A stretch of 64,000 nucleotides of DNA from Nitrospirota bacterium (GTDB lineage Bacteria; Nitrospirota; Nitrospiria; Nitrospirales; Nitrospiraceae): positions 62,001 through 126,000 of the forward strand of contig JAUSMA010000067.1 in NCBI GenBank assembly GCA_030645475.1, in the 5' to 3' direction. Below, one piece after another: positions 22,212-29,805 of the stretch (the stretch's first letter is position 1; each line of letters starts with the position of its first letter). A program made the position numbers and the translations under genes. A model generated the notes under the pieces. That model was given only the letters and a program-made list of their open reading frames with translations, ran no database searches and had not been told where the DNA came from.

Positions 22212-23681
22212 TCAGCGAGGTCGGATATAGGCGTGATAATAATCGACAGGGCTCGGTGGTGCGGTTAAGGCGATCATAAACGACTGGGGGTCGTAGCCAA
22301 TGGCTTCGAGGTCCTTCGAGGCCGACATCAGCTCTTCTTCTGTGAGATAGGCGACGGTGTCGGGAATCCCTGTCGGCTTCAGCGCACGCACGAGGGCCTG
22401 GAGCATCTCTCGCTCCTCCGGTGGCATCTCTAACGGAATGGGAAAGTCCAGCTGGCGCGCATAGGGACTCTGATAGGTCTCGTTCAATGCAAGAAGGGTC
22501 TTGAGCATCAGCCGGTCCTGCTCCCACGGCGCCATGCTCGTGCCGGCGGAAGGGTGGGTGGCCATGAGATCCATCAAGGTCAAGACGTTGGTCCCTAAGC
22601 TGCGCCCTACGAATTCACGCTGGCTCTCGATGGTCATGATGCCGGCCTCGACCTGCTTGGCCACCGCTTCGGCCAATGCAAAGTTGACCATGAAACTCTG
22701 TTGCCCGCCGAATTGACCATAGCAGGGCTTCTCCGGATCGTTCAGCACATCCATATCAGCCGTGCCCGCGTCGAAACTGCTGAACCCGATCGCATCGGGA
22801 GCCAACAGACGCTTGGCTTCTTTGATTGTGGCATAGGCCCCCATATTGACCGGAACCACTACCTGCTCATCGATACACTTGAGGAACTCCGTGATGGTCT
22901 TTCGGTACGGGACTTCTTTCCATTCGACCGTCCGATATTCACGCTCCCACACCAGGTCGTCGAGAAACGGGGGAAAGCCCTTGAGCACTTCCACATCCAT
23001 GGCCTCGAACGCCCGGACAAAGGCCGCCCAATCGGAAATCTTCGCATGCAAGGCTTCGCTCAAGTTCGGCCGGAGGAACTCTTCTTCGATATCGTTCGCC
23101 TGCCGCGACATCAATTTCGTCGGGAGGTCGTTCCACAATTCGTTACAGAAGATGCGGTCCACGCTGCCATCCGCGATACCTTCAAGCCGATCCACGGTCC
23201 CTCGATGTGTCTCGATCCGATCGCGGTGAGACGCTAGTTCCGGATGAGACAACGCTGCATCGAGCACCGATTGCTCCCAATCGACCAGCACATAACGAAT
23301 GCGGGGATAGATCGTTCCGTCTTTGTCCAGAACTTTCAAGTGGCTGAGAAAACAGGCGGCAAGGTTGCCGTTGCCAGGGCCCCATTCGTGGACGACCAGG
23401 CGAGGGGCGAGGGGCGAGGGGCGAGGGGCGGAAGCATCATCCGCTTTCCCACTTGCCTCTTGCCTCTTGCCCCTGGCCTTCTCGCGAGCGATTACACGTT
23501 CGTAGTAATCGGTCGCGAGGGCATGGGCGAGCCGATAGTCGGCTGAGGCAAACGTTTGGTAGAAACTGCGGATCTGATCGCCGCGAAAACGGTAGAAGAG
23601 CCTATTGATGTGGACTTGCCACTGGTCGACCGGTTTATAGTCGCCGATGAGCTGCGGTAAGGCGTCTGCGTCTTGTAGCAT
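22212..23681 (-). CDS. MidA-type class I SAM-dependent methyltransferase with in-frame repeat insertion
   Basis: The product (489 aa) has the SAM-binding motif VVHEWGPGNGNLAACFL at about residues 97-113 and downstream segments VLVDWEQSVL and IFCNELWNDLPTKL, as in the MidA/NDUFAF7 group (SAM-dependent methyltransferases; NDUFAF7 modifies a complex I arginine). Residues 67-95, just before motif I, are encoded by an inverted heptamer-repeat hairpin (23399-23483), giving low-complexity Arg/Ala/Pro-rich sequence that keeps frame. The insertion probably lies in a surface loop. Substrate is not deducible. The gene ends 8 bp from an inverted-repeat element. Confidence 0.78.
   Translation of the reverse strand: MLQDADALPQLIGDYKPVDQWQVHINRLFYRFRGDQIRSFYQTFASADYRLAHALATDYYERVIAREKARGKRQEASGKADDASAPRPSPLAPRLVVHEWGPGNGNLAACFLSHLKVLDKDGTIYPRIRYVLVDWEQSVLDAALSHPELASHRDRIETHRGTVDRLEGIADGSVDRIFCNELWNDLPTKLMSRQANDIEEEFLRPNLSEALHAKISDWAAFVRAFEAMDVEVLKGFPPFLDDLVWEREYRTVEWKEVPYRKTITEFLKCIDEQVVVPVNMGAYATIKEAKRLLAPDAIGFSSFDAGTADMDVLNDPEKPCYGQFGGQQSFMVNFALAEAVAKQVEAGIMTIESQREFVGRSLGTNVLTLMDLMATHPSAGTSMAPWEQDRLMLKTLLALNETYQSPYARQLDFPIPLEMPPEEREMLQALVRALKPTGIPDTVAYLTEEELMSASKDLEAIGYDPQSFMIALTAPPSPVDYYHAYIRPR
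23399..23483. repeat. inverted heptamer-repeat hairpin inside the methyltransferase gene
   Basis: Four-plus units of GGCGAGG at 23399-23430 face units GCCTCTT, GCCTCTT, GCCCCTG, GCCTTCT at 23455-23482. The hairpin lies wholly inside coding sequence and contains no stop in the coding frame, thereby adding about 29 residues to the protein. Confidence 0.75.
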
Positions 23682-23818
23682 AAAAATAAGTCCAGGCTAG
23701 GGGCCAGCGAAACGTACGAGAGAGGCGAGACTGGTCTCGCCCTTCTTGCTTCCCATGTCCAAAGTGGGCGGATTCTAGCAGATGGCAGGAAACAGCCGCA
23801 ACGGGCTTTCCTCATAGG

Positions 23819-23902
23819 AAGCCGTCAGCGTTGGAATCAAGAAAGGCTCTCGGAGATTCTCTTTCCCCTGGCTGATGGCTGATCGCTGAACGCTGACGGC
23901 CT
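23819..23902. repeat. inverted heptamer-repeat hairpin, GCTGANN type
   Basis: GCCGTCAGCGTT at 23821-23832 is perfectly complementary to AACGCTGACGGC at 23889-23900. The right arm is extended by 7-base units TGGCTGA, TGGCTGA, TCGCTGA, ACGCTGA. It lies between the methyltransferase start region and the secreted-protein gene, which diverge from here. Confidence 0.7.
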
Positions 23903-23946
23903 CCTCTCACCTTGACAGCTCCAAGCGACCGGTGTACCAAGAAGAT

Positions 23947-24534
23947 ATGGCGAGAGGCGAGAGACGAGCGGGGCGAGGGGCAATGGTAGCGGTCATTGTC
24001 ATGGCCCTCTCGGCACTGCCTGGGCTGCAGGCGGCGGAGTTGCCGATCACCAAAAATCCTCCGATCCCTGATTTTCAGAATCGCCCGCAAGATGTCGTCC
24101 CCTACAACTTCGATGCCCCTCCCCAAGGCATGTTCCTCAGCATTACGACAGCAGAAGGGTTCGACGAAGAACTCGGCTTTCAACGTACGCATGAGATTGT
24201 GCCGGTGAAACCGACCGACCGGTTCCGCCCCGATACCCCAGCCGTCTTCATTGTGTTCCACCTGCACCAGCATTATCAGGGGTTCAAGGTATTCGGACAG
24301 CTCTTCCCGGAAACAGTCGCGGGCCTCGATCCCGCCGTGATGATCGGGCAGGATGCCATGCACATTGCGCTGGAGGACGAAAGCGGCTACCTCACGCTCT
24401 CCCCTCCACAAGACGCATGGAAGCCAGGCAGATACAAAGTGGACATTCACGTGGGAGAACAGATCAACGAGATGAGCCTGATGGGGACCATGCGCTTCAC
24501 CGTCGCGGCGTCCGACGCCGCGACGGTGAAGTAG
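23947..24534 (+). CDS. secreted hypothetical protein
   Basis: The mature part is a compact beta-rich domain with the segments VVPYNFDAPPQGMFLSIT, FIVFHLHQHYQGFKVFGQ and GRYKVDIHVGEQINEMSL; no known family is recognised. The N-terminus is a signal peptide with core MVAVIVMALSALPG and cleavage near QAA. The start at 23947 gives an Arg-rich n-region that is encoded by heptamer repeats; the ATG at 23983, directly behind GAGGGG, is the alternative and would lack positive charge. Heptamer arms lie on both sides (23949-23982 and 24622-24649). It is probably periplasmic. Confidence 0.65.
   Translation: MARGERRAGRGAMVAVIVMALSALPGLQAAELPITKNPPIPDFQNRPQDVVPYNFDAPPQGMFLSITTAEGFDEELGFQRTHEIVPVKPTDRFRPDTPAVFIVFHLHQHYQGFKVFGQLFPETVAGLDPAVMIGQDAMHIALEDESGYLTLSPPQDAWKPGRYKVDIHVGEQINEMSLMGTMRFTVAASDAATVK
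23949..23982 (+). repeat. heptamer array at the start of the secreted-protein gene (left arm)
   Basis: Units GCGAGAG, GCGAGAG, ACGAGCG, GGGCGAG, GGGCAAT run through 23950-23984. The inverse type is found beyond the gene at 24622-24649, so the secreted-protein gene could be cargo between two arms, like the DUF559 and four-helix-bundle genes. Confidence 0.55.
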
Positions 24535-24621
24535 GCACGGGACCAGAGGCCCTGGGCTAGAGGAAAGACTAGCGACCTCTGGGGCAAGAACTATGGGAAT
24601 TGACAATTTCGAAAAGTCTCA

Positions 24622-24649
24622 CCCTCGCCTCTAGCCTCACGCCTCGTAG
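24622..24649 (+). repeat. heptamer array downstream of the secreted-protein gene (right arm)
   Basis: Units CCCTCGC, CTCTAGC, CTCACGC, CTCGTAG fill 24622-24649 and are inverse in type to the array at 23949-23982. It lies about 90 bp after the stop, in the gap before the ABC-like gene. Confidence 0.55.
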
Positions 24650-24753
24650 CCCGCGTTCAATTGACCTCCGAATACAGGGGGGTATATAAGCAACCGAGAG
24701 ATCGAACGGTGATGGGGTTCACCGGAACTGCCTGATGCTTTGAGTTCAGGCTG

Positions 24754-26493
24754 ATGACTCCTACTCGGCCTACGGCTCGGGAGAAGTTTTTTCCGGATCA
24801 ACCCATGGCACCATCCAACTTACAGCAGCCCTTCTCCCAATACGAACTCCGCCACATCGTCCAGGATATTCTGAACCAGCTCGGTCTGCTCGTGCGGCTG
24901 GAGCGGAAGATGCTCGGCATCATCGCCTCCTACGCCGTCTCAATCGGCCTGTTCATGCTCTGTGTGCCGATTGCGGTCCAGGAGCTGGTGAGCACCTTCT
25001 CGTTTGCCATCGAACCGCGGATGGTCCTTACGCTGTCCCTGATCGTGGCATGCGCGTTGACCGGCGTGGCGGCCTTTCGCATTCTCCAGGCCCGGGCCGT
25101 TGAAACGCTCCAGCAACGCATCTACACGAGAATTGCGATCGCCTTTACCCAGACGTTGCCACGCCTTCGCGAAGAATCGTTCCTGCCCCAACATGCCAAC
25201 CGGTTCAGCGAAGCCGACCTGCTGACTCGCGCACTCGTGTCCATGGTGGCCGACCTCTTCAACGTCGCCGTCGTCGGCTCCATCTTCATGTCGATGCTGG
25301 TCTACTTCCACCCCTTCTTTCTGCTCTATAACGTGCTGCTTCTCAGCGGATTTGTCGTCTTGCTGACCCTTTTCGGCAGGGGGGGATTCCTCATCACGCT
25401 GGAGATGTCTCGCTTGAATTATGGCATCTACCACTGGATTCAGAATATCGCCGTGAATCTCCCGCATCTCCGTGCGGCAGGTCACAGCCCCTACCTGCTT
25501 CAAAAAACCGACGAACTCACGAGGGCCTACGCGCGAGTCCGGCAACGGCGGTCTGACCTCTTGACGGGCCGCCAATACAAGGCTGCGGCCCTGTGGCAGG
25601 TGGTCGGCCATACCGGCATGATCGCCACGGCCGGCATGTTGGTGTCGACCGGCCAGCTCACAGTGGGCCAGTTCGCCGCGGCCGAGTTGCTCGCCGCAAA
25701 TCTCCTGTTGAACATGGATACCCTGGCCCGCCGGATGGTCCATATGTTCTTTGCCTTTGTCTCGTTTCGAGAGATGAGCGCCTTCTTCTCGCTTCCGCAG
25801 GACGAAACTGGTTCCAAGGCCGTCGTCCCGGTCGATCAGTTCGGCTGGGCCGGCATCACGGTCACGGCCAGGAACCTCGCCTTTGGGTATGCCGACTCAG
25901 CCCTCCTGTTCGAACATGTCGACCTGGAAGTGACGGCCGGTGAAAAGATCGCCCTATTTTGCAATTCAAGCGTACAGAAAACCTCCCTCGCCAAAGTGCT
26001 CGCCGGACTGCTGTCTCCTTCCGCGGGCGTCGTCCGCTACAACGACATGAATCTGGTCGAGGTCAGCCTGGAGTCGATCGATACCTGCCGCAGCCTCATG
26101 CTGGACTCCCATCCGACGCTGCTTGAAGGCACGATCGAAGACAACATTACCCTGGGACGGCCGTCGATCTCCTACGACGATGTGCAATGGGCGCTGCGCT
26201 TCGTAGCGCTGGACGAGGAGATCGACCGGATGCCGGACGGATTGACCACGATGGTAATCGGGCACGGCAATCAGTTCACTCTGAGTCAGACCCTGCGCCT
26301 CCTCCTCGCGCGAGCCATTGTGACGCGACCGCACCTCCTCATCGTCGAGGGCACATTGCACAGCATGCTCCCCTCGCTCCGCGAGGTCGTCCTACGAAGG
26401 CTCTGCAGCAAGGACGAGCCCTGGTCCGTCGTGTTTGTGTCCAACGATCCGACGTTCACCGCCCCGATCGATCGACGCGTGATGGTGACCTGA
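24754..26493 (+). CDS. ABC exporter-like membrane protein with degenerate ATPase motifs
   Basis: The 579-residue product has a six-helix exporter-type membrane domain in its first two thirds (helices around MLGIIASYAVSIGLFMLCVP, MVLTLSLIVACALTG, SMLVYFHPFFLLYN) and a nucleotide-binding-like domain at the C-terminus. The P-loop position reads ALFCNSSVQKTSL, lacking the glycines of GxxGxGKS; Walker B ends LLIVEGTLHS without the catalytic D-E pair; and the signature region reads TLSQTLRLL instead of LSGGQ. It is thus probably unable to hydrolyse ATP normally. It precedes an antiporter by 22 bp and a USP gene, suggesting a regulatory or structural role in ion homeostasis (inference). Confidence 0.8.
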   Translation: MTPTRPTAREKFFPDQPMAPSNLQQPFSQYELRHIVQDILNQLGLLVRLERKMLGIIASYAVSIGLFMLCVPIAVQELVSTFSFAIEPRMVLTLSLIVACALTGVAAFRILQARAVETLQQRIYTRIAIAFTQTLPRLREESFLPQHANRFSEADLLTRALVSMVADLFNVAVVGSIFMSMLVYFHPFFLLYNVLLLSGFVVLLTLFGRGGFLITLEMSRLNYGIYHWIQNIAVNLPHLRAAGHSPYLLQKTDELTRAYARVRQRRSDLLTGRQYKAAALWQVVGHTGMIATAGMLVSTGQLTVGQFAAAELLAANLLLNMDTLARRMVHMFFAFVSFREMSAFFSLPQDETGSKAVVPVDQFGWAGITVTARNLAFGYADSALLFEHVDLEVTAGEKIALFCNSSVQKTSLAKVLAGLLSPSAGVVRYNDMNLVEVSLESIDTCRSLMLDSHPTLLEGTIEDNITLGRPSISYDDVQWALRFVALDEEIDRMPDGLTTMVIGHGNQFTLSQTLRLLLARAIVTRPHLLIVEGTLHSMLPSLREVVLRRLCSKDEPWSVVFVSNDPTFTAPIDRRVMVT

Positions 26494-26515
26494 TCGTTTC
26501 TTTGTTGAGGTACCG

Positions 26516-27757
26516 ATGTCGTTGACTTGGGAAACTGCAGCCGTCTGGATGGCGATGGCGTTGCTCGCCTCGCTCATCTCGGCGCGGATCGGCATTTCCG
26601 TCGCCTTAGTCGAAATCTGCGTCGGGGTTGCCGGCGGCAACCTGCTGGACGTTCACCCGACGCCATGGATCGCCTCGCTGGCCGGTTTCGGCAGCGTCGT
26701 CTTGACCTTCCTGGCCGGCGCCGAGATCGATGTTGCGGTCATGAAAGACAAATGGAAGGAGACGCTCGGCATCGGACTCGCTTCCTTTCTTGTGCCCTGC
26801 GTGAGCGTCGCAGCCTTCGCCTATTATGTAGCCGGTTGGTCCCTGCAGGCGTCGCAGGTGGCAGGCATCGCTCTCTGCGCCACCTCCGTCGCCGTGGTCT
26901 ACACTGTCCTCGTAGAACGGGGGCACAATGAACTCGAACTGGGCAAGATCATTCTTGCCGCCTGTTTCGTCACCGATCTCGGATCGGTGCTGGCGCTAGG
27001 ACTGCTCTTCGCGCGATACGACTGGTGGCTGGTGGTCTTCCTCGCGGTGACAGCAGTGACGCTCTGGCAACTGCCCGGAGTCGCCCGATGGTTTTTCAGC
27101 AAGGCCGGGAGTCGTATCAGCGAACCACAACTGAAGTTCGTCTTATTGATTCTGTTCGCACTCGGCGCCCTGGCCAGCGCGGCCCAGAGTGAAGCGGTCC
27201 TCCCTGCCTACCTGGTGGGCCTCGTGCTAGCCCCGCTCTTCCTCGCCAACAAAAACCTGGCGCACCGATTGCGCGCCATCGCTCTGACGATCCTCACCCC
27301 CTTTTACTTTCTCAAGGCCGGTGTCCTCGTCAACCTCAAGGCCGTCCTGGCCACAGCGGCATTGGTCGGCCTCTTCTTCGCCGTCAACACCGCGGCCAAG
27401 CTCGTCAGCGTCTGGCCGCTCACCCGGCTGTTCCGATTCCGTCCACGGGAAGGCATCTACACCACGCTGTTGATGGCCACAGGTCTCACGTTCGGAACCA
27501 TCTCCGCCCTCTTCGGGCTTGAACACAACCTCATCACACGCGAGCAATATGCCACGCTGGTCACGGTCGTGATCCTGACGGCCATCATCCCCACAATTAT
27601 TGCCGAACGGTGGTTCGATCCTGGCGGAACGCCCTCCGAAGAACAGTGGCCGGAGGGGCGCCCAACCGGACAGTCCAACCCCCCATCCAGTTCCATCCTG
27701 CATACTCAGCCATCGGAAGGAGGCATTACCCATGTTCCGAAAAATCCTGGTCGGTAA
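26516..27757 (+). CDS. cation:proton antiporter (CPA family)
   Basis: About 12 hydrophobic segments make up the 413-residue product. Motifs such as LTFLAGAEIDVAVMK, ALCATSVAVVYTVLVE, ACFVTDLGSVLALG and LTPFYFLKAGVLVN fit Na+ (or K+)/H+ exchangers of the CPA2/KefB-like family, with the acidic pair in the discontinuous helices (TD in VTDLGS). No regulatory RCK domain is attached; the last 40 residues are a hydrophilic tail. The gene follows the degenerate ABC gene closely and its end overlaps the USP gene by 26 bp, so the three are likely one operon. Ion specificity cannot be told. Confidence 0.85.
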   Translation: MSLTWETAAVWMAMALLASLISARIGISVALVEICVGVAGGNLLDVHPTPWIASLAGFGSVVLTFLAGAEIDVAVMKDKWKETLGIGLASFLVPCVSVAAFAYYVAGWSLQASQVAGIALCATSVAVVYTVLVERGHNELELGKIILAACFVTDLGSVLALGLLFARYDWWLVVFLAVTAVTLWQLPGVARWFFSKAGSRISEPQLKFVLLILFALGALASAAQSEAVLPAYLVGLVLAPLFLANKNLAHRLRAIALTILTPFYFLKAGVLVNLKAVLATAALVGLFFAVNTAAKLVSVWPLTRLFRFRPREGIYTTLLMATGLTFGTISALFGLEHNLITREQYATLVTVVILTAIIPTIIAERWFDPGGTPSEEQWPEGRPTGQSNPPSSSILHTQPSEGGITHVPKNPGR

Positions 27758-28154
27758 CGACGGTTCCGCCGGCGCGCTCAACGCGGTTCGCACCGCCATC
27801 ACACTGGCGCAGCAGCACGGTGCTGAACTCCACGAGGTCTCCGTGGAGGAACATCTACCGCGCTACGGCGCGCTGATGGGCGAGGTGGTTGAGGCCAAGC
27901 AGGAGGCTCGGGATTTTTTTCACCGGGTGACACAAGAGGCGGAAGCGGCGGCGACCGCATTGAACCTCAGGCTGACGTCCCATGTCATCCCAGGGCATCC
28001 CGTCGAGGCCATCACCAAATTCGCCAAAGATGGCGGCTTCGACCTCCTGATCATCGGCTTCACCGGACATTCCAACATCTTCGGGCGCATCTGGGGCGGG
28101 ACATCGCAAAACCTCGTGCGCTTGTCGCCTTGCACGGTGCTGATCGTAAAGTGA
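27732..28154 (+). CDS. universal stress protein (UspA family)
   Basis: The 140-residue product starts MFRKILVGNDGSAGALNAV and ends IFGRIWGGTSQNLVRLSPCTVLIVK. The ATP-binding version of the Usp fold has GX2GX9G(S/T); here GFTGHSNIFGRIWGGTSQ fits with minor changes. AAGGAGG lies nine bases before the ATG at 27732. The start lies inside the antiporter's last codons, in another frame, so translation is probably coupled. Usp proteins near antiporters often modulate them in response to energy state (inference for this case). Confidence 0.9.
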   Translation: MFRKILVGNDGSAGALNAVRTAITLAQQHGAELHEVSVEEHLPRYGALMGEVVEAKQEARDFFHRVTQEAEAAATALNLRLTSHVIPGHPVEAITKFAKDGGFDLLIIGFTGHSNIFGRIWGGTSQNLVRLSPCTVLIVK

Positions 28155-28231
28155 CGCGGCAAACTCACATGATTGATGCCGTCTCGAAGCCATGCCCATC
28201 ACTTTCATGCGGCAGGCTCTGGCGCCTGCGT

Positions 28232-28260
28232 TTGACGGTCTCACGACCATCCGCTAGAAT
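28232..28260 (+). promoter_or_regulatory. sigma-70-type promoter for the glycosyltransferase operon
   Basis: TTGACG at 28232-28237 and TAGAAT at 28255-28260 are separated by exactly 17 bases. Transcription would begin near 28267, 20-45 bp before the GT2 start codons. Confidence 0.65.
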
Positions 28261-28289
28261 GCGCGCGTGAATACACAGATTACAGACCG

Positions 28290-29066
28290 TTGCCGGAGTC
28301 TCCACGCATCATGACATCCTCATCCAGCCCTTGGGCCTCCGTCATCATCCCCATCAAAGATGAACGAGAGAACCTGGTCCCCCTCCTGACGGGCCTCTTC
28401 AAGGTCATGGACTCGCACGAGGCCTCACGCTCGCGCCCCTACGAGATTCTCTTCGTGGACGACGGCAGTAGCGACGGCAGCAGCGAAGAAATGGATCGCC
28501 TGGCGGCACAACATCGGCAAGTGTTGGTCTTCCACCTCGACCGGAATTACGGCAAGACCTGTGCGCTCGATGCCGGCTTCAAGCAGTCCTCCGGCGACCT
28601 CATCATCGAAATCGACGGCGACCTGCAACAGGACAGCGACGATATTCTCAAACTCTTGCCCCTGACCGCCTCCTACGATCTCGTGTGCGGATGGAGGCAA
28701 CAGCGGCAGGATGGCTTCGTCAAGAAAATGTCCTCCAAAATCGCCAACCGTGTGCGGAACTTTTTCACACACGACGGTGTCCACGATACGGGATGCCCGC
28801 TCAAAGTGTTCCGGCGGCCCGTGCTGGAACGTATCCGGCTTTTCGAGGGCATGCATCGATTCTTCCCCGCGCTCGCACTGATGCATGGATTCACCGTCAC
28901 CGAAGTGCCGGTGCGGCATTACCCTCGTATTCACGGCGTCTCCAAGTACGGCATGGGCAATCGACTGTTTAAATCTCTCTATGATTTGATTGCCGTGCGG
29001 TGGATGCAGAATCGAGTGCTGCGGTATGGGTTCAGGAAGGGCGAGGGGCCAGGGGCTCGAGGCTAG
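28290..29066 (+). CDS. family 2 glycosyltransferase (dolichol/polyprenyl-phosphate sugar synthase type)
   Basis: The product shows the GT-A fold with ASVIIPIKDERENL, FVDDGSSDGS (nucleotide-binding DD), a LDRNYGKTCALDAG segment, and IEIDGDLQQD, the DxD-like metal site. This is the layout of polyprenyl-phosphate mannose/glucose synthases. It would make the lipid-linked sugar donor for the ArnT-like enzyme two genes downstream (inference). The start is a TTG at 28290 or the ATG at 28311; neither has a strong site. The C-terminal EGPGARG comes from the heptamer arm of the inserted element, so the tail was replaced. Confidence 0.88.
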   Translation: MPESPRIMTSSSSPWASVIIPIKDERENLVPLLTGLFKVMDSHEASRSRPYEILFVDDGSSDGSSEEMDRLAAQHRQVLVFHLDRNYGKTCALDAGFKQSSGDLIIEIDGDLQQDSDDILKLLPLTASYDLVCGWRQQRQDGFVKKMSSKIANRVRNFFTHDGVHDTGCPLKVFRRPVLERIRLFEGMHRFFPALALMHGFTVTEVPVRHYPRIHGVSKYGMGNRLFKSLYDLIAVRWMQNRVLRYGFRKGEGPGARG

Positions 29067-29461
29067 GGGTGGGAAACAAAGGCTTTAAAGATCTTGCTGT
29101 CTGGCAACAGGCAAAGGATCTTGCAGTTCTGACTTACCGTGTATCCGACAGTGAAATGAAGGACGTTGATTTTGGCCTAAAAGACCAAATACGACGTAGC
29201 GCGGTGAGTGTTGCGAGCAATCGTCGCCGAAGGAGACGAGCGCGGCACCGATAAGGAATCAATCAGATATTTTTTCATTGCCAAAGGTTCAGTCGCTGAA
29301 TTACGCACACAACTTCAAATCGCGCATGAGTCAGGCCATCTCAATAAAACCATATATGAAACGCTCGAAACAGACTATGCCGTTCCGGGAAAAAGAATCG
29401 GTAAACTCATCCAGGCGAGACGCACACCCTCTCGCCCCTAGCCCCTTACCTCTGGCCTATT
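29039..29461. mobile_element. heptamer-armed element carrying a broken four-helix-bundle gene
   Basis: The left arm at 29039-29073 has units GGGCGAG, GGGCCAG, GGGCTCG, AGGCTAG, GGGTGGG. The right arm at 29427-29461 has CCCTCTC, GCCCCTA, GCCCCTT, ACCTCTG, GCCTATT. They are inverted copies around one gene. The left arm provides the last codons and stop of the GT2 gene; the right arm ends two bases before the LABN gene. Confidence 0.65.
29069..29441 (+). pseudogene. four-helix-bundle (S23/IVP-like) protein, frameshifted
   Basis: Joined over one frameshift, the product reads like the TIGR02436 four-helix-bundle family: FKDLAVWQQAKDLAVLTYRV, then LKDQIRRSAVSVASN, then VAEGDERGTDKESIRYFFIAKGS and AELRTQLQIA. 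The family usually has SNIAEG at the join; here one extra base near 29229-29231 shifts the frame right after SVASN. Total length would be about 124 residues, normal for the family. The GTG at 29069 lies inside the left heptamer arm and the TAG at 29439 inside the right one. Function of these proteins (related to rRNA intervening sequences and retroelement accessory Avd) is unclear. Confidence 0.75.
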
Positions 29462-29462
29462 G

Positions 29463-29762
29463 ATGAGTATCGAACACATCTGGATCGCCATCGGCTTTCT
29501 CGGCCAAGGATTGTTTTTCGGCCGCTGGGTGATCCAATGGATCGCTTCTGAGCGGACGGCGGAGAGTCAGGTTCCGATCGCGTTCTGGTACATGAGCCTG
29601 ATCGGCGGACTCATCACGCTCGCCTATGCCATCTACCGGGAAGACCCGGTCTTTATTTCGGGGCAAGGCATCGGCACCTTCGTCTATATTCGCAATCTGG
29701 TGCTCATCTCCCGTGCCAACCAGGCGAAACAGCTCGCCAACCCATCTGCTCCACAATCATGA
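29463..29762 (+). CDS. LABN-domain (lipid-A-disaccharide synthase N-terminal-like) membrane protein
   Basis: The 99-residue product MSIEHIWIAIGFLGQGLFFG.. with RWVIQWIASERTAESQVPIAFWYMSLIGG.. has about three membrane helices and fits the LABN/PQ-loop-like domain family often found between a GT2 and an ArnT-type gene. Such proteins are thought to help flip or handle polyprenyl-linked sugars; the activity is not established. The ATG at 29463 begins two bases after the right arm of the heptamer element. It is 44 bp upstream of the ArnT-like gene. Confidence 0.8.
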   Translation: MSIEHIWIAIGFLGQGLFFGRWVIQWIASERTAESQVPIAFWYMSLIGGLITLAYAIYREDPVFISGQGIGTFVYIRNLVLISRANQAKQLANPSAPQS

Positions 29763-29805
29763 CCGCCAGAACGTTGGCAAGCCCGGCTGATTCCGTCACA
29801 ACATC

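Noticed and set aside
23399-23483. Possible CRISPR-like tandem repeats
   Set aside because: The units are 7 bp, directly adjacent without spacers, degenerate and arranged as inverted arms; no cas genes anywhere in the window.
23812-24606. Long leftward open frame over the secreted-protein gene
   Set aside because: It is antisense to a frame with signal peptide and plausible protein composition; its own translation is His/Arg-rich without a family match or ribosome binding site.
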